The position numbers were made by a program, and so were the translations under genes. DNA of 64,000 nt from Helopsaltes ochotensis (lineage: Eukaryota; Chordata; Aves; Passeriformes; Locustellidae), in the NCBI GenBank assembly GCA_013400155.1, contig VXBM01000128.1:1100321-1164320 (forward strand). The letters are read 5' to 3'. Under the pieces are notes generated by a model. The model was given only the letters and a program-made list of their open reading frames with translations, was not told the DNA's origin and made no database searches. Shown in pieces: positions 33,101 to 46,405 of the stretch (the first letter of the stretch is position 1; the number at the start of each line of letters is the position of its first letter).

Positions 33101-36100
33101 TTAACATGCTGCCACATACACGAGAAAAAAAAAATCACACGTCAACAGTAAATAAGTTTTTATTCTTTCACAATTATTAACATGGTCTGGACATCAAATT
33201 TTAACACAGATTAATATAGAATCTGATCTGAAAATCTTTTCATGGCTGCTGAAGCAGTAACCATGGACAGGACAGCTGTGTTATTGCTCATGCAATGGCA
33301 AGTACATACATCATATTTCACCTAGCGTGATTGTTCACTGTTCTGTCCAATACTGCTCTCCTGCCAACACTGAATTTTTGCCAGTTATTTTTTCCTCAGC
33401 TGATTTATTCACCCTAAAGCCAGATCTTTTAGCTAAAACAAAATCAAAGTGAAATCATCTGCTTCTCCAATTTCAACAGCTGTACATTCCAGTTTTGCTG
33501 GGAACGAGAACAGAAAAAAGTGCCCTGCTGTTATCTACTACAGGCAAGACAGCTTACAGATAAGAAGCACCTTCAACAAGCATGGGTAAGTCCCTTATAC
33601 TTTCTGGAAAACAATCTAGTGACAGGTCAGTGGATCAATGTTTTCCTTGCTGAGGTCAATACTGAGCAGTGTAGGATTTGTATAGGCAATCAGGTAGTTG
33701 ATTAGATGCAGTGGTGATCACTAATGCTTAAGCTATTTACCTTTGAGTGACTGTTCAGGGAATGTTGCAAATGCTCTCTTGTTAGAGGGAATCACAGAGT
33801 GAACTTCTTATAAAATGCCCTTCTGACACCCTACGCTTAGAGCTTAGACTAAAAATATGTTACGTTTTTTATGTTTGAAATATCAAGATGAAACAGATTT
33901 TAATTCCTTCCTGGACCAGGAATTCAGAGGGAGGTCATAATAGATTGATGTGATTAGAAAAAGAAATGGGCAAACTCTGAAGCAAATTTTTATGAATATA
34001 TTATAGGTTTACCTCACATCCTATAAATTAGCGAGATTTTAGGTGTCCCAGCTCATCAAGCAGAGCTGTTGCTTAGGTGCAAGTAGGAGCCCCTGAAACA
34101 GCTCTCTGTTGCAGCTGCATTCAAAAAAATGGACAAATTGAAGCACAGGAAATTAAATTATTCTGCACAGATCACAGACACTGTTTGTGACATTTGACAT
34201 GGAAACCTGACCCTGAGCGCCGGCCTAGGAACACGAGCCAAGAACTTAAAGAAGGTTTGGCAAGGCTCTCAGCATGCAGGCGCTTACATGCAGGGACCTC
34301 TTCACCTTTGGAGGAGAATTACGGTTTTGGGTAATGCCTGTGTCCAATTTCTGCTGAAGTCAGTTACACAGGAATAAATGACCCCTTTAGTTCCACTCAG
34401 AGCCTGAAAAGAGTTTAAAATTAAAAAAAAAAAAGAAAAGAAAAGAAAAAATTGTGCGGGTGGAAGGAAGGAGGGGAAACAAAGGCCATCTCACAGCACA
34501 AAAACAGAACAATTAAGTTTTACAAGCTCTCTTCTTTTCTCCTGCACTCCCCCTGATTAATGACCATGCTTTACCTGCCTTAAGGAGTGGGCCCAAGGCT
34601 TGTGTATCAGTTTTTACAATCTGTTTTTAATATGGAAAGATAATGACTGTGCAAAATGGAGCAGACTGTATAAAAATTCTCTCTGCAAATGTGATTACAC
34701 ATAAAACCCATAAAAATTGTAAAAAGCGATAGATGAACCAAAACTGAACAGCTGTAGTTTTTCATTATTTTGGAACTGAGCAAAAAGAGTGTATGTATAG
34801 AGAATGACTTCAATTTTTTTAATCTTCTGGACTTAATTGAATTATACATCTGCTGGGAATTCAAAATTTCAGGAGGAATATCACATTTCTGCTAAATTGA
34901 ATTCTATATTGCTGAAATGAAGAACCGTCTGTGAAATATTAGCAATAAGGTTGATATATTTCAATAAAACCCTAGCAGTATAGTTCAAAATAAAGTGGCA
35001 CAGTTATAGAGAGACACACATATATAAAACTTATTACAACTAAGATAACCTCAAGACATTTTTAGCCCAGAGGACAAATTAAATAAAGTGTCATGGCTTT
35101 TATGTTTATTTTAGGCATTAAACAAATAAATTAATGACTTAACCACTTTGTGAGTGCTGCAGAATAACTTCTTACGTGGCTCTGCTCTATTCTGGAAAAC
35201 GTTTTTATTTCTGAAGAAAAAAAATCCAATACCAAAACCCAAACCATGAAGTGCTCCAATTCTAATGCGGCTGGAGGTTCAATATTGTCTAGAGGAAAAA
35301 AATAAAAAGAAAATGTGCTTGGACATTTCTCCACCAGTGCAGCACACAGACAGAAGTGAACAAGATGGACTTTGCAGACAACACAAAAAATGTGGATTTT
35401 GGATGTGGCATTAAGCACTACCACCGAAGCATTTTTTGAAAGATATATTAAGCTGTTGTATAGTGTGACAAAGTCATCTTAAAACTGTTTAGTTTTATTT
35501 AAGAGAAATAATATGGAGGAAAATGGAGAAGGCAGGTAAAAACCACAGATGTGAAGATTAACCATGTACTTCAGGTGACAGAAATAACCTCCTGGATTCA
35601 GCTGAATGCTAGGCCTGCTGCTGAGACAGGCTCTGGCCCTTATGGGTTCTCCATCACAACCAGCCCCTCTAGTACTACAACAGGTTTGCACACAGCCTTG
35701 ATGAACCAGAACAATCCAAGCTGTGGCAGAGTTGCTTAAGATCCTGTTGCTGACCAGTTCAGCCCTGCAAGAACGTTGGGCTGGGGCATTCTCTCCCTCC
35801 TGTGATTTCAAAGAAAACACTCTAAGGTGTTATAAGCTCCAAGGGGAACATTACCAAGATGGGAACATCTGTTTCTGGGGCTAAAATGCTACATTTTGGG
35901 GCAATTCAGTACATGGCCTGATTGAGCAGGTGCAGTGCGACTTAATCCAATAGGTCCCAGGGGAATAAATTCCACTTCTACCCTGCATGGTGCTGTCTGC
36001 AAGCCCCATAAACATTGTAGGGTTAAAACAAAGAAAACCACCCTTCAAATGCTGGATTATCTGCAGTGCGTCAGTACGGCTGCTACAAACAGCCCAAGTT

Positions 36101-36591
36101 GCAACACATCTTATTAAACACACTGGCCAAAACCCAGTTCTCTTTTCACTTGGTGTAGTTTAAATAGAAGGTGTCACTAAAAGAGTTGTTTTTACTTGCT
36201 GAAGAAAAAGCAGATGACTAATGTAAGACATTGCCAACATTACTGTTACACTTGACAACTTTTTTTTTTTTGGAAAGGGTCAAGAGAACTTGCTAAATTC
36301 TCCCTGAAGATACACATACACCAAAAAAAAAATTGCTATTGCAACAGAACAACTTAATTAATAAACATTGATTGTGCTCATTGACTGCTGCAAATTGTAT
36401 TAAATATTAACAACAGCATTTTGTATATTTTATATTACTCATGAAAGTTTTGTACCTTTGCCCTACAGCAGCCATAGATTTTACATAAGCTTGCAATGCT
36501 AGTGGCAAATTATTAAGCAGTGCTGGGCACTTCTATAAATATTAGGTGCACATTATTATAAACAGATACGATGCCTTTATTTATATCTGTT
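30182..36591. other. Unique non-coding sequence
   Basis: About 6.4 kb with no recognisable gene, RNA or mobile element. An AAAAG-type A-rich run occurs at 34420-34451 and T12 at 36260-36271. A splice-flanked stretch at 32530-32648 (+) is noted in the findings but not called. Open frames are below 115 codons. Confidence 0.5.
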
Positions 36592-36790
36592 TGGACTGTG
36601 AGGGTGGTGCAGGCCCTGGCACAGGTTGCCCAGGGAAGTGTGGATGCCTCATCCCTGGAAGTGTCTGAAACCAGGGAAGATGAGCTTTCAGCAATCTGGT
36701 CTAGTGGAAGGTGCCCCCATGGCAGGGTTTGTTGGAACTTGCTGGCCTTTTAGGTCCTTTCCAACCCGAACTGTTCCATGATTCTATGAT
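36592..36790 (+). mobile_element. CR1 LINE fragment, 3' end, sense
   Basis: Shows 'ggactgtgagggtggtgcaggccctggcacaggttgccc', 'tcatccctggaagtg', 'atctggtctagtggaaggtgcccccatggcagg', 'ttttaggtcctttccaacccgaactgttc' and a perfect octamer tail 'catgattctatgat'. The element is 5'-truncated to about 200 bp and keeps no complete coding sequence. The intact tail makes the insertion end unambiguous. Confidence 0.95.
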
Positions 36791-39700
36791 AAGAAGGTTA
36801 TTTTCAAAACCGACAGACCTCAAACCTGGAATTGCTGCCTTGGAACTTGATAGCAATGTTTGAAAGTTCCAGGCTGTGCAGTGGTGAAGTCACTGAGACT
36901 GCTGCTGGGCACATCATTTCTGTGATACCAGCCCTGGCTGCACTTTGTCTTGTCTGAGACTATTGTGTCTTTATTGGTCAAGGTTATGGAAAAAATGAGT
37001 GATGGCTGCAGACCTGGGGACACACTGGGGACAGTGGCCATGCCATCACTTTGCAGCAAGGCACCACACACTGCCCTTAGATGGAGGGCAAGCACAAACA
37101 GGACAGACAATCTGTTGAAAGACTGTGGACATCTTCACTGACCTTCAAAGAGAAAAAGTTTCTAAGAAAATATCATCATTTTTCACAGTGGCTCACCACC
37201 TCTATGCTTTCCATTAAAAATCACTTAAAGCACTCCTGCAAACAGCCCAGTTTAAAGCATCCATCCCTGCAAAGGACAAGAACAGCTGTGAAACAGCACA
37301 CAGCCATGCCATAGAGAAATGTATCTAATCCAAACTGTGAGGGAACAGAGATAGGGAAATCATTATCCTTTCTGGAACGCTGCCAGGGCACAGCCAGCGT
37401 GAGTGTGTTAGACACCCACCACATCACCAAAATGAAGAGGAATTCTACTGATTACGTGTGACCAGGCCTTAAAGCATTCATATCTTGGAGAATGATAGCT
37501 GAATGGAGTGTTCTTTTTTGTACTATCTTAGCTTTTTTTTTTTTTTTTAATGGCAGAAATTGGAAAATTTGTGCTGCTAACACGTTTTTTCCAAAGGGAT
37601 AGTGTTAATGGAGAAATAGTGGCATCCAGGTTTTATTAATTAGTCTGGAAAAGCAATTTAGATGATGGGACATCTGCAGATGACAATAGCTCATTTCAGT
37701 CTGTTTTCATAAATGGAAGGTCTCTCTCCTCTCTACCCTCCGATACATCTCACTCTTAAATTATTTTTCTCTTTGTAGGTATTTTTTTTAACAAAATAGC
37801 AACCAAAGAATTAAAACACACTAACCTGAAGTGAAAATTATATCAATTAAAGTTATCTGTAACGAGTAGAGATCAGAGACAAAAGCATTTTCTTTTTCTT
37901 TAAGCAATATAAAAACTTTGAAAATAAGACATGAAAGGTTTTGAAAGGTTCAGGTAGCCCGTCAAGGGATGTCACTGACTTTGGATTTCAGCTCTAAGCA
38001 AAATACAAGTTAGCCTCTTTTCTGAGACACATTCCTGTTCATGGCACTAATTCTACAAAAAACATTTTTAAGGTGACCTCCTCAATAGAGATGGGACAAA
38101 CCCACACCCTGGTGATGAAGGGATTTTTGTGGTGTCTAGTTTACTTTATGATTTTCCTGTGCTTAATTTCACAACCTGATTTCACCATAGGGCATATTTC
38201 AGCTCTGCTATGACCTGATTTGTCTACTACTGTCCAAATTTAGACAGAGACAATTGAACATAACTTTTTATAATTAGTTTATATAATTTCTGAGGAGCAT
38301 AGGAAAAAAAATCATATTATGCTTCCCCCTGAAAAAAACCCCAAGCAAAAAACCACCAAATAACCCCAGAAAGTCAGACTCTGTGTCCATTCCTGCTACT
38401 GTGTGATTCATTATGTCTTTTACCTATTTCCACAAAAATATTGGAAAATATATTACTCCCTACTGCTTGAGAACTGAAGGGGAAGTGTTTCATATAAGCA
38501 CCCGCAGCAGACCAGAGGGCATGCTCACTCCTGCCAGAGAATTTGACAGGTTCAGTAAACTATTTATGTACCTGTACACAACACCTCCAGACACAGACAG
38601 TGAACCGATGGATTCAACCATCTTTACTACTGGCCTGTAAGTAAATTAAATCTGCATCTTGACCATATTGCCTGGAAGAGGTTATTCAATTATTTACAGG
38701 GCAATAACAGGTAACTGCACTTTAAAGCAGTTTGTAGACAGCTACTGTACAGTTTTGAACTAAGAAAATATGAACTGTGGCAGCCAGGATACATTTTAGA
38801 AAGAGTAAAAAAATACCCTGCAAACCCAGAAGTATTTCTCACAGTGTTTTTCTCCAAGGCTCCTCAAGTCCCTGTGTCATAGCTATCCTTGTCACACAGT
38901 CAGCAGAACATGTAGCATCTGAAAACAGGATATTGCTGGAATACCATCTGATCTCAGAATTTGAAGCTTGCCCTGTTTCATCTTTAGAGCCCATTTTCAA
39001 GGGCTCAGGTTACCTCTGTTTCCCCGTTTCAAGCTTCTGAGTACATTCTCAGTTTTAAGTGTCAAGAAGAATTGGAATATGAGTAGCAAGAAACTGAAAT
39101 CCTGACCTGGGTCAGGAATTTAGGAGTCTAAAAGAATTTGGCAGCAATGTCACTTTAAGTAGACTTTTAACCACCTGGACAAATCTCCTTGGATGCTCTT
39201 GCTTTCTGAAGTTGCCATCTTCCTTAGAGAATAGTAGAAAAAAACCCAAAGTTTTTTCTCTGTGTCTTCCACACTTTACCACACCTGCTTTGCTCCAGAC
39301 AAGTATTTACCATGGGAAGATACTTTGGGACACTTTTTGCATGAGAGATTTCAAGTCAAGCTGTGCTTCAGCATTGCTTAGGTAGGTAGGTGTCCACATG
39401 CATGCATGCAAATCCACATGCTCCACAGCAGCCAGCTGGAACGGGCCACACAGGGATTTACAGAGTTCTTGGAGAATTAACACACTGGTACAGGATGCAG
39501 GAATTATCCGGGCCGTGGAAACTGTGAGTGCCCAAAGCAACAGGAGGAGCTGAAGGTCCCTGCTGGCTTTCTGCCCGGGATTCAGGACAGGGAGTGGGAT
39601 CTCATTACACACAACCAGCACAGCTCTGGCTGACAAGCAGGGGCTCCTTTTACTTACTGAGGGGTTGCTGATGAACAACAAGTTGCAAACAAATCAGGGT

Positions 39701-41989
39701 TTCAGATTTGGGTTCTGTTAATCAGATGTATCCCTCGCTGTATGCGGCCACAACTCTCCACAGCCCAGATCAGAGCTCTCTAGAGAGTCATTGTGGGCTT
39801 TGCCTGTCTTACCTTCAATTTTGCAGCTTTATATTCCTGAAAGTGTCACTGGCAGGCATGAATGTGGCTCTCATTCTGATCACAGCAGAATCCCAACCAT
39901 GCACGTCAAGTCACCTGCCATCTCTGCACAGTGCGTTTAATTAAGGGGCATTGTGTGAAAGTAGGAGCTGGGAGAAAAAAGTTGAATTTGCCCTAATTGC
40001 ACATCAAAATAAAAAATTATGCTTATTGAGAGAAATCAATATAAAAACCCTTTCTCTGAAGAGTGAACGTAGGGCTAAATCCTTGGGCTCATTTATTTCA
40101 ATCAGGAAGAGGAATGATTGTTAAACAAAGTTCCCAAAGTTCAATTTTTTCACTTCCAGATAATAACATTTTCCCACTGCTAACTGAAGTGATGTAGAGG
40201 GCTTGTGCTTTTCCATACTACATTACTTGAAAAGTTTATTTGCTTTTCAGAGAATTTTTTTATTGGAAAGAAACTACTATTTTACTGCTTGAGGAAATTT
40301 TTCAGGAGTTTCCAGGGTAGGTTGATCCTCTACTCTTGGCTGACCACAGAGGAAGCATCACCTTTTTTTGCAGCACATGTTTACATATCTAAATTCTCAT
40401 GTGCTTTTTTTTTTAGATATATTGGTGACATACAAGGTGTTTGAGGTTTTTTCCTCAGGATTTGAAGAAGGATTTGAAGGGCTATAAATAGTTTGTATAA
40501 TAGAGGGGCTATACACATTTCCCTTTCCTGTAGAAAATATGCACCATCCCCTTAGATCATGTAAACTTTCCTCTCCCATCAGTAGAAAAGCTCCCACCAT
40601 GACCAATGGATTGCCACTTTGCCCAGCTGCAGCTGTTCCAGTTTGAAACAACACTCCCGGATTTAACACTCCTTTCTCTCTCCAGAGCAAGCCAGAGAGC
40701 TATAAATACAGATTTTGCAGTTTTGGAAAGGGAAAATGGAAGAAGTTTTACATGATGTGCTGTGCACCCTAATCACAAAGACAGGCAAAGCTAAAAGTTG
40801 TGGTGAATAAAACAGACACTTCTGCCCTTTTGCCTTTTCTAACACTTAAAGTATCTAAAGCACTTGAAGGGTTTTATTTGGAAAAATCAAAAAAACCTAT
40901 GCAACAGTTAATCATGAATTAAAATCAGGTGTCATCACACCTTTTCATTGGTATGTAAACATATATTTAGGAAACCCTCTAAACTGATAAAAGTATAATT
41001 AATAAGATATTCCTACTTCTCTGGCAGGGTCCTCTATAGTGAGACACTTCTCAATTTAAACTATTTGGGTATGATATTGGCAATAAGTGCTGAAAACACA
41101 GTAATGGATTGAGTGTGGAAGATAAAAGACTATACACAGCCATAATAATTGAACTTACTCTCTTTGCAATAAGATTGTTTTATCTGCCTGGAATCACAGG
41201 ACTTGGTTAAGAGCTGGGTGGGCTTACAGGTGTTAAACTAGCCATTGGCAGGCTATCATGGCTTCTTCAAATGCAGAGGAAATATTTTTCTACTTCACAG
41301 CAGGAGCTGCATGCATGAAAAATCTCAGGCAAATTGGATTTATCTGACTTTACTGTTCTTCTTCAGTGAAGATGTGGAAAGATGATGATTAAGCAAGCAG
41401 TTTGCTCCTACATTTTCATTCCAAATTGTTTCCACAGGCTCAAGTCTCAAATGACATGTGCCTTTTTTGGCTTGTCTAATGTTGGAGTAAGTAGATCTGT
41501 GCATCCCTCTCCACTCCCTGAAAGACTAAAATTAGGTTTCAGGGCTTGAGATTGCCTGGATGACTTAGATTCCACTTCAGCTTCTCTTTTGCATAGATAA
41601 CTGCAAGTAATGCTCTTTTCTAGGACCGGTTTGCTGCTTGGAGTTTCTAAGACTCATCACAGGACTGAAAACAAGCCTTTCCATTGGGTCCAAGGCAGAG
41701 AAGTTTATAGGAAAAGAATAAAACAGCACCTGTCTTCAGATTGTTTGGGACTGACTGCTACAAATCCATTTTAGAGAGAGGACAAAAAAGAAGCAGCCTC
41801 TCAAATTGCAACATATTTTAAACTATTTGCCCTTAGGCCTGTTGGTGGATGCTGGATGTTATAAATGCAGCCACACAGGATAACCCTGATAAACACAGGC
41901 TGCAAGCCTGCTGATGTCTGTCTCTGCAAGACACTTTAATAGCTCTGACTTTGCTTTTCCAAAGTATTAGCGTTGATGAAAGCAGATCT
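36791..41989. other. Unique non-coding sequence
   Basis: About 5.2 kb without recognisable genes or interspersed repeats. T16 lies at 37533-37548, an AGGT/ATGC-type micro-repeat at 39377-39410 and short A/C-rich stretches near 38330-38370. The 75-codon frame at 38413-38640 and the 124-codon minus frame at 39307-39681 have no domain or splice support. Confidence 0.5.
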
Positions 41990-42109
41990 AAAAAGTAAAA
42001 AACCAAAAAACCAGAAAACCAAAAAACATCAAGAAACCAAAACAAAAAACCTCCCCAAAAAACCAAAAACCAGAAAACCAAAGCCAAACAAAACAACAAA
42101 AATACCCCC
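41990..42109. repeat. A/C-rich low-complexity tract
   Basis: About 120 bp of AACCAAAAAACCAG-type irregular repeats on the + strand, sharing orientation and texture with the tracts at 3.85, 30.0 and 50.4 kb. CCAGAAAACC occurs twice (42011-42020 and 42070-42079). Confidence 0.88.
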
Positions 42110-45100
42110 TAACAACTCACTCTCCCTCAATCCCAATCCAACAGGGAATTTAATTTTCTCTCTAAAACATAAATAGCTTTGAATCCCTCTCTAAAGAGAA
42201 AACAAGCTGTAGGTAAAAAGTAAAAAAAAGGATTCACCATTAATGAATACTGCATGAATGTACTCTCCTTTATAAATCCTCTTCTCCTGCCATGAGCAAG
42301 ATTCTGTACTAAAAACACCCTTATCCTGAAAAACACAACACAATATTATGAACTAGTGGATTTTTACAACTGAACTGTGAGCACTTCAGCTCAGGAAATG
42401 AAAATAAATATTATTTAATATTAAGACTCCTGTGCTGCTTAATGACTTAAACCCAAACCTACACATTAAAGCACCATGTAGAGTCAGAATTTGTCCTCAT
42501 CACTCACTCATGTGCTCCAGGTATAGGTATTGGACTATCTTGCTCCTTCAAAACTGAGTATCTGGCTCATATTGGTTTTCCAGGAAGGGACAAGACCACC
42601 TGTAGCAGGCTCACTGGACTCCTTCATATACCCAGCTCATATTCCCAGGAAGCACGTTCCAGCTACAAAAAATCCTTTCTGAAACATGTCTTCTGATATA
42701 GAACCTATCACTTCTTAATAGGAAGACGTTAGCAGCCTCATAACCTACATATATTATCTTATTTTAAAGACATGAAACCCCCTACTTGTGCTGAAATTGC
42801 TTCTAAGTGACAAATATGAATAACCTCCAAAGACTTTTGCCTTTTGCTTTTCAATGATTTCCTTATACTCATTGCCGTTTATTTTAATTAAATTGTAATA
42901 TGCTCTGAATTTAGGTGCTTTTGTACAGAGCCCAGCTCAGTGGCAGACAAGTCTGTCTGGGTTTTCCAAGCCTAGCAGTTTACATGAGAATTTATAGATG
43001 GAGACACCCCGTTTATATATCTCTCCACTATTTTTCTGAAGTACCCTTGAGCGAAAAAAGAAGAAAATTACAAAGTAAAGATCTAATTTTAAAAAAGTGT
43101 TTGGCAGAGCACACAATGACCAAATCTGCCTCCTTGTATTAGGCTGTCTTCAGGGAGTGTTTTTTTCTGTGACTGTGAATTACTGTTTTTAATATAAAAC
43201 CATAATCGTGTTAGTTGTTTGCACAAAGTAATGTAGCTGCTGTGAGACACTGCTCCATCCAATCCAAGGACAGCATCCCTCATGTCCAAAAGCCTTTTGC
43301 TTCTACCTTGCCATTGGAACTGATATAACCAACCATGAAAACAGCCCAAAGCATAATACACTCCACACCTGTTCAGTTCTGTTCTTAAAGTACAAGGAGA
43401 ACTGGACTCATTCATATTTTGGAGGATAAATTGGATTGTGGCTAAATCTACCCAGCCCATGAAGTTAAGAGCACATCAGGAAAGCACTTTTATACCCCAT
43501 CCAAGTGCTATTGAGTTATGTCTTCATAATACTTCATTACTATCATCCTGATTTTCTAATACTGAACAGAAGCACCCAAGACACTAAATAATTTCTTCGG
43601 GGTCACACAAGATGCCTATGCCAGCTTGGAATGGGAACCCTGATTCATATGGATTCCAAGTCCGATGACTTGACCTAGTTTGATCTATTGATTAAGCATG
43701 TAGTTTTGTCTCTTTATCAGTCAGAAGAGCAATTAAACTCTGGCCCTTGCAATGAAAGTAGCCGAATACCATTTCAAGGCAATCAAATAATCCAAACCTA
43801 TTTGGTTATTGCTTCTGATATTTGTTCTGGAGGAGTAGCGAAAGCTGGAAACTCTAAAAGGAAGGTTTGAGACATCCATTCCCTCTCACTTTAGACACTG
43901 TGTCAGGCCACGCATTAATACATACAGGACTCCATACTGGGCAGTTACACAAAAAGCAGTTGTATGGCATTGCCAGATTTTCACTAGGAAGAGAAAACAA
44001 AACAAACCAAAACAAAAGTCAGAAAGTATGCTGCATGACAAAAATTTAGATAAACAGGCTTGATTTCTTCTTGACTAGGGCATTAGGGAGAGCTCTCTGT
44101 CATGATCAGGTTTCTTTTATTTATCTCTGCTCATTCTGCATCAAGTAAAATGCTAAAGCCAAACAACACCATTGGCAGTGATTAATATTAATTTTATTTT
44201 TATTCTGATAGCCTTGCAGTCTCAGTGGCTAAAGAATGTCTTACCTGTGTACTTGATTTCCTCTGTATTGTTTCACAAAGCTACATAATTTCTCCATGGA
44301 TGGACTTTAGACAGAATGTTTTAGTTGTTGTGGGGTTTTTTTGTTTATTTATTTATTAAACTTAAGAACCACTGCTGCCAGCAATCTAAAGAACAGGGGA
44401 AATCTCTCAGATTTTGGAAGCCCCAGGTCAGACCTGGAGAAAGGCTAATAGCTTCTACAGAAGAAGCAGCAGACAAACTGGCTTTCACTGTTCAAAAATC
44501 AGATACTACTTTCTAATTATTTTTCTCTGGCTTTTCACATCTGACACAGAACAAACCAAGGGTCTTGCAGAGAACAAGCTGAGCTCACCTAGTACTTCAT
44601 GTCCAACTTAGGGCAATAAGAGGCATCCAAGAAAGAGTTATTGATTTACTCATATTTTTAAATTCTTTCCCAAGTAGCACAGACTATTCACTGCTTTTGG
44701 TTGCCATCTAACAATAACCAAAATGACATGTTAGCCACAAGGCTAAGAAACTCTGATGTGAATACCTTTTCAATTGTTCATTTCTGAATAACTGCTTGAT
44801 ACAACAGAACTGCAATTACAGTTGGAATTTTGCTCCATGTCCTTTGCCTACATTTTTGTCACCATGCCCCGTTTGATCTGAATGCTTTGAGCTCTCACAT
44901 TCTGGGATTTCTGGATTCCTACTCTTGATCACTTATAACTTCATGGAAGTTAGAAAGAATTGTGTTTGGTGGAGGGAGGGTAACTTCTGAAAGGCGGTAG
45001 GCAAGTCCAGTAAAATGTGATCTGGTTGTGACCCCTCTTTGTTTTCTACTTCCATATCACTCACAAAGCTTTGTCCCAATCACTGAAAACCAGCACAGAC

Positions 45101-45368
45101 ACCTGCTTACTTCTCAGCCATTCTCAAAGCCATCAAAAAATAGCCTGCATAGCTGTGGAGAAGCTCTGGCTTTATTTTAAAGTTGAATTTGAACTAGTGG
45201 AAGACTGACAGCTTTTCAGCTGGAAATTACTGATGGAGTCCACCATTGACACAGGCAGCAGAGACACATAGCTGAAACTCTGATTTTTGGAGTAACCCAT
45301 CCTAGATCTTTCTAGAGAGGGAAACTCTTTTTTGTGAAGTATCAACCTATGGGACAGGACTGAGACAG
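42110..45368. other. Unique non-coding sequence
   Basis: Nothing recognised beyond short TTTATT repeats near 44340-44358. The 123-codon minus frame (43089-43460) has no known domain. Composition is AT-rich with moderately GC-richer islands at 42.5-42.7 and 43.2-43.4 kb. Confidence 0.5.
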
Positions 45369-45515
45369 GCCCCATCCCTGGAATTATTCAAGGACAGGTT
45401 GGAAGGGGTCCTGAGCAACCTGGTCTAATGGGTGGGTATTCCTCCCATGGCACGGGGACTAGAAATAGATGATTTTTAGGGTCACTTCCAACCCAAACAA
45501 AATGTGATTCTATGA
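45369..45515 (+). mobile_element. CR1 LINE fragment, 3' end, sense
   Basis: Contains 'ggccccatccctggaattattcaaggacaggttgga', 'ggtcctgagcaacctggtctaatgggtgg', 'cccatggcacggggactagaaatagatgatttttagggtcacttccaacccaaac' and a tail 'gtgattctatgaga'. About 147 bp, 5'-truncated. Order and spacing match the CR1 3' UTR. Confidence 0.93.
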
Positions 45516-46059
45516 GACATCATGGTTTTTCACAAGGCCTTTACATCCAGCCAGAGTACTCACCACCTGGTCTCTGGGAAATTGTCTCAGATACATCAGC
45601 TTGTGAAATCTCTGATGGCTAAACCTTTCCAGCCAGTTTGGCTTGTGCAAAGGAAGGTGGCTGAATTAAAATACCTTCTGCTGTTGATCTTCCTCAACAC
45701 CAAAATACCAATACTGTATTTTTCAAAATTAGTTGGACTGTTAGTGGTTTGAAACCAAATATTTCAGACTTCCTACTGAGCAAATAATGTTTTCATATAT
45801 CTGATAATTTCCTCCACCAGAATTTAGCACTGGTACTGCTTTTTCACCTGCTGAGAAGGCCAGCACAACATACAGTACTTGTTGCAGTTAAGTCACCCAG
45901 CATTTTGTGAAGTTCCTCTATAACTGCGACTCGCCTTCAGCGGAGCTTCCGAGCATCCTGAGATGCAGCAGTCTCATTAAATTACTTTCAGGATCTGTTC
46001 TACAAGGATGGATTTCCTGGCAGCGACCAATAAAGCAGTGATGTCTTGTTGCCCTGCAG
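45516..46059. other. Unique non-coding sequence leading into a GC-richer patch
   Basis: AT-rich until about 45.92 kb, where GC and CpG content rise. No repeat is recognised. The end of the stretch is a pyrimidine-rich acceptor-like sequence (tcttgttgccctgcag). Confidence 0.45.
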
Positions 46060-46405
46060 ATTTTGACGCTGACAACTGGAATCAAGTCACCTCCCCTGGG
46101 CTCGCTCCCAAACCGCTCCAGAACATGAGCGGGAAGAGCGGCAGTGCGCCCACACGGGGAAGGGGGAAAGAGAAGGAATCACTGAGCAGTGGCACCACAG
46201 CACCAGGGTCAGAACACAAACATTTACCCAAAGTCAGGAACGTTCCCTCCCTGTCAGAGAGGGAGTTCTCCACGGGCCGCATGCGGGGCCATCGCTGTGG
46301 CGGGAAGCCCATCCCCTGTGACAGCCATGTCACCCTGGTGCCACATGCCTCTTCACACCTGATCACACTTGTTGACACACCTGCCAAGCCAGAGGATTTG
46401 GAGAG
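46060..46405 (+). other. GC-rich open segment with splice-like borders (candidate exon, unproven)
   Basis: This 346-bp stretch is the most coding-like patch in the window. It is open in one + frame from 46008 to 46409, has about 13 CpGs, and is bordered by an acceptor-like sequence ending at 46059 and a donor-like gtgag at 46406. The translation (starting DFDADNWNQVTSPGL, rich in S, P, G, K and R) shows no domain, signal or repeat that I recognise. A minus-strand frame of 169 codons overlaps it, which suggests that high GC alone may explain the lack of stops. Confidence 0.2.
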
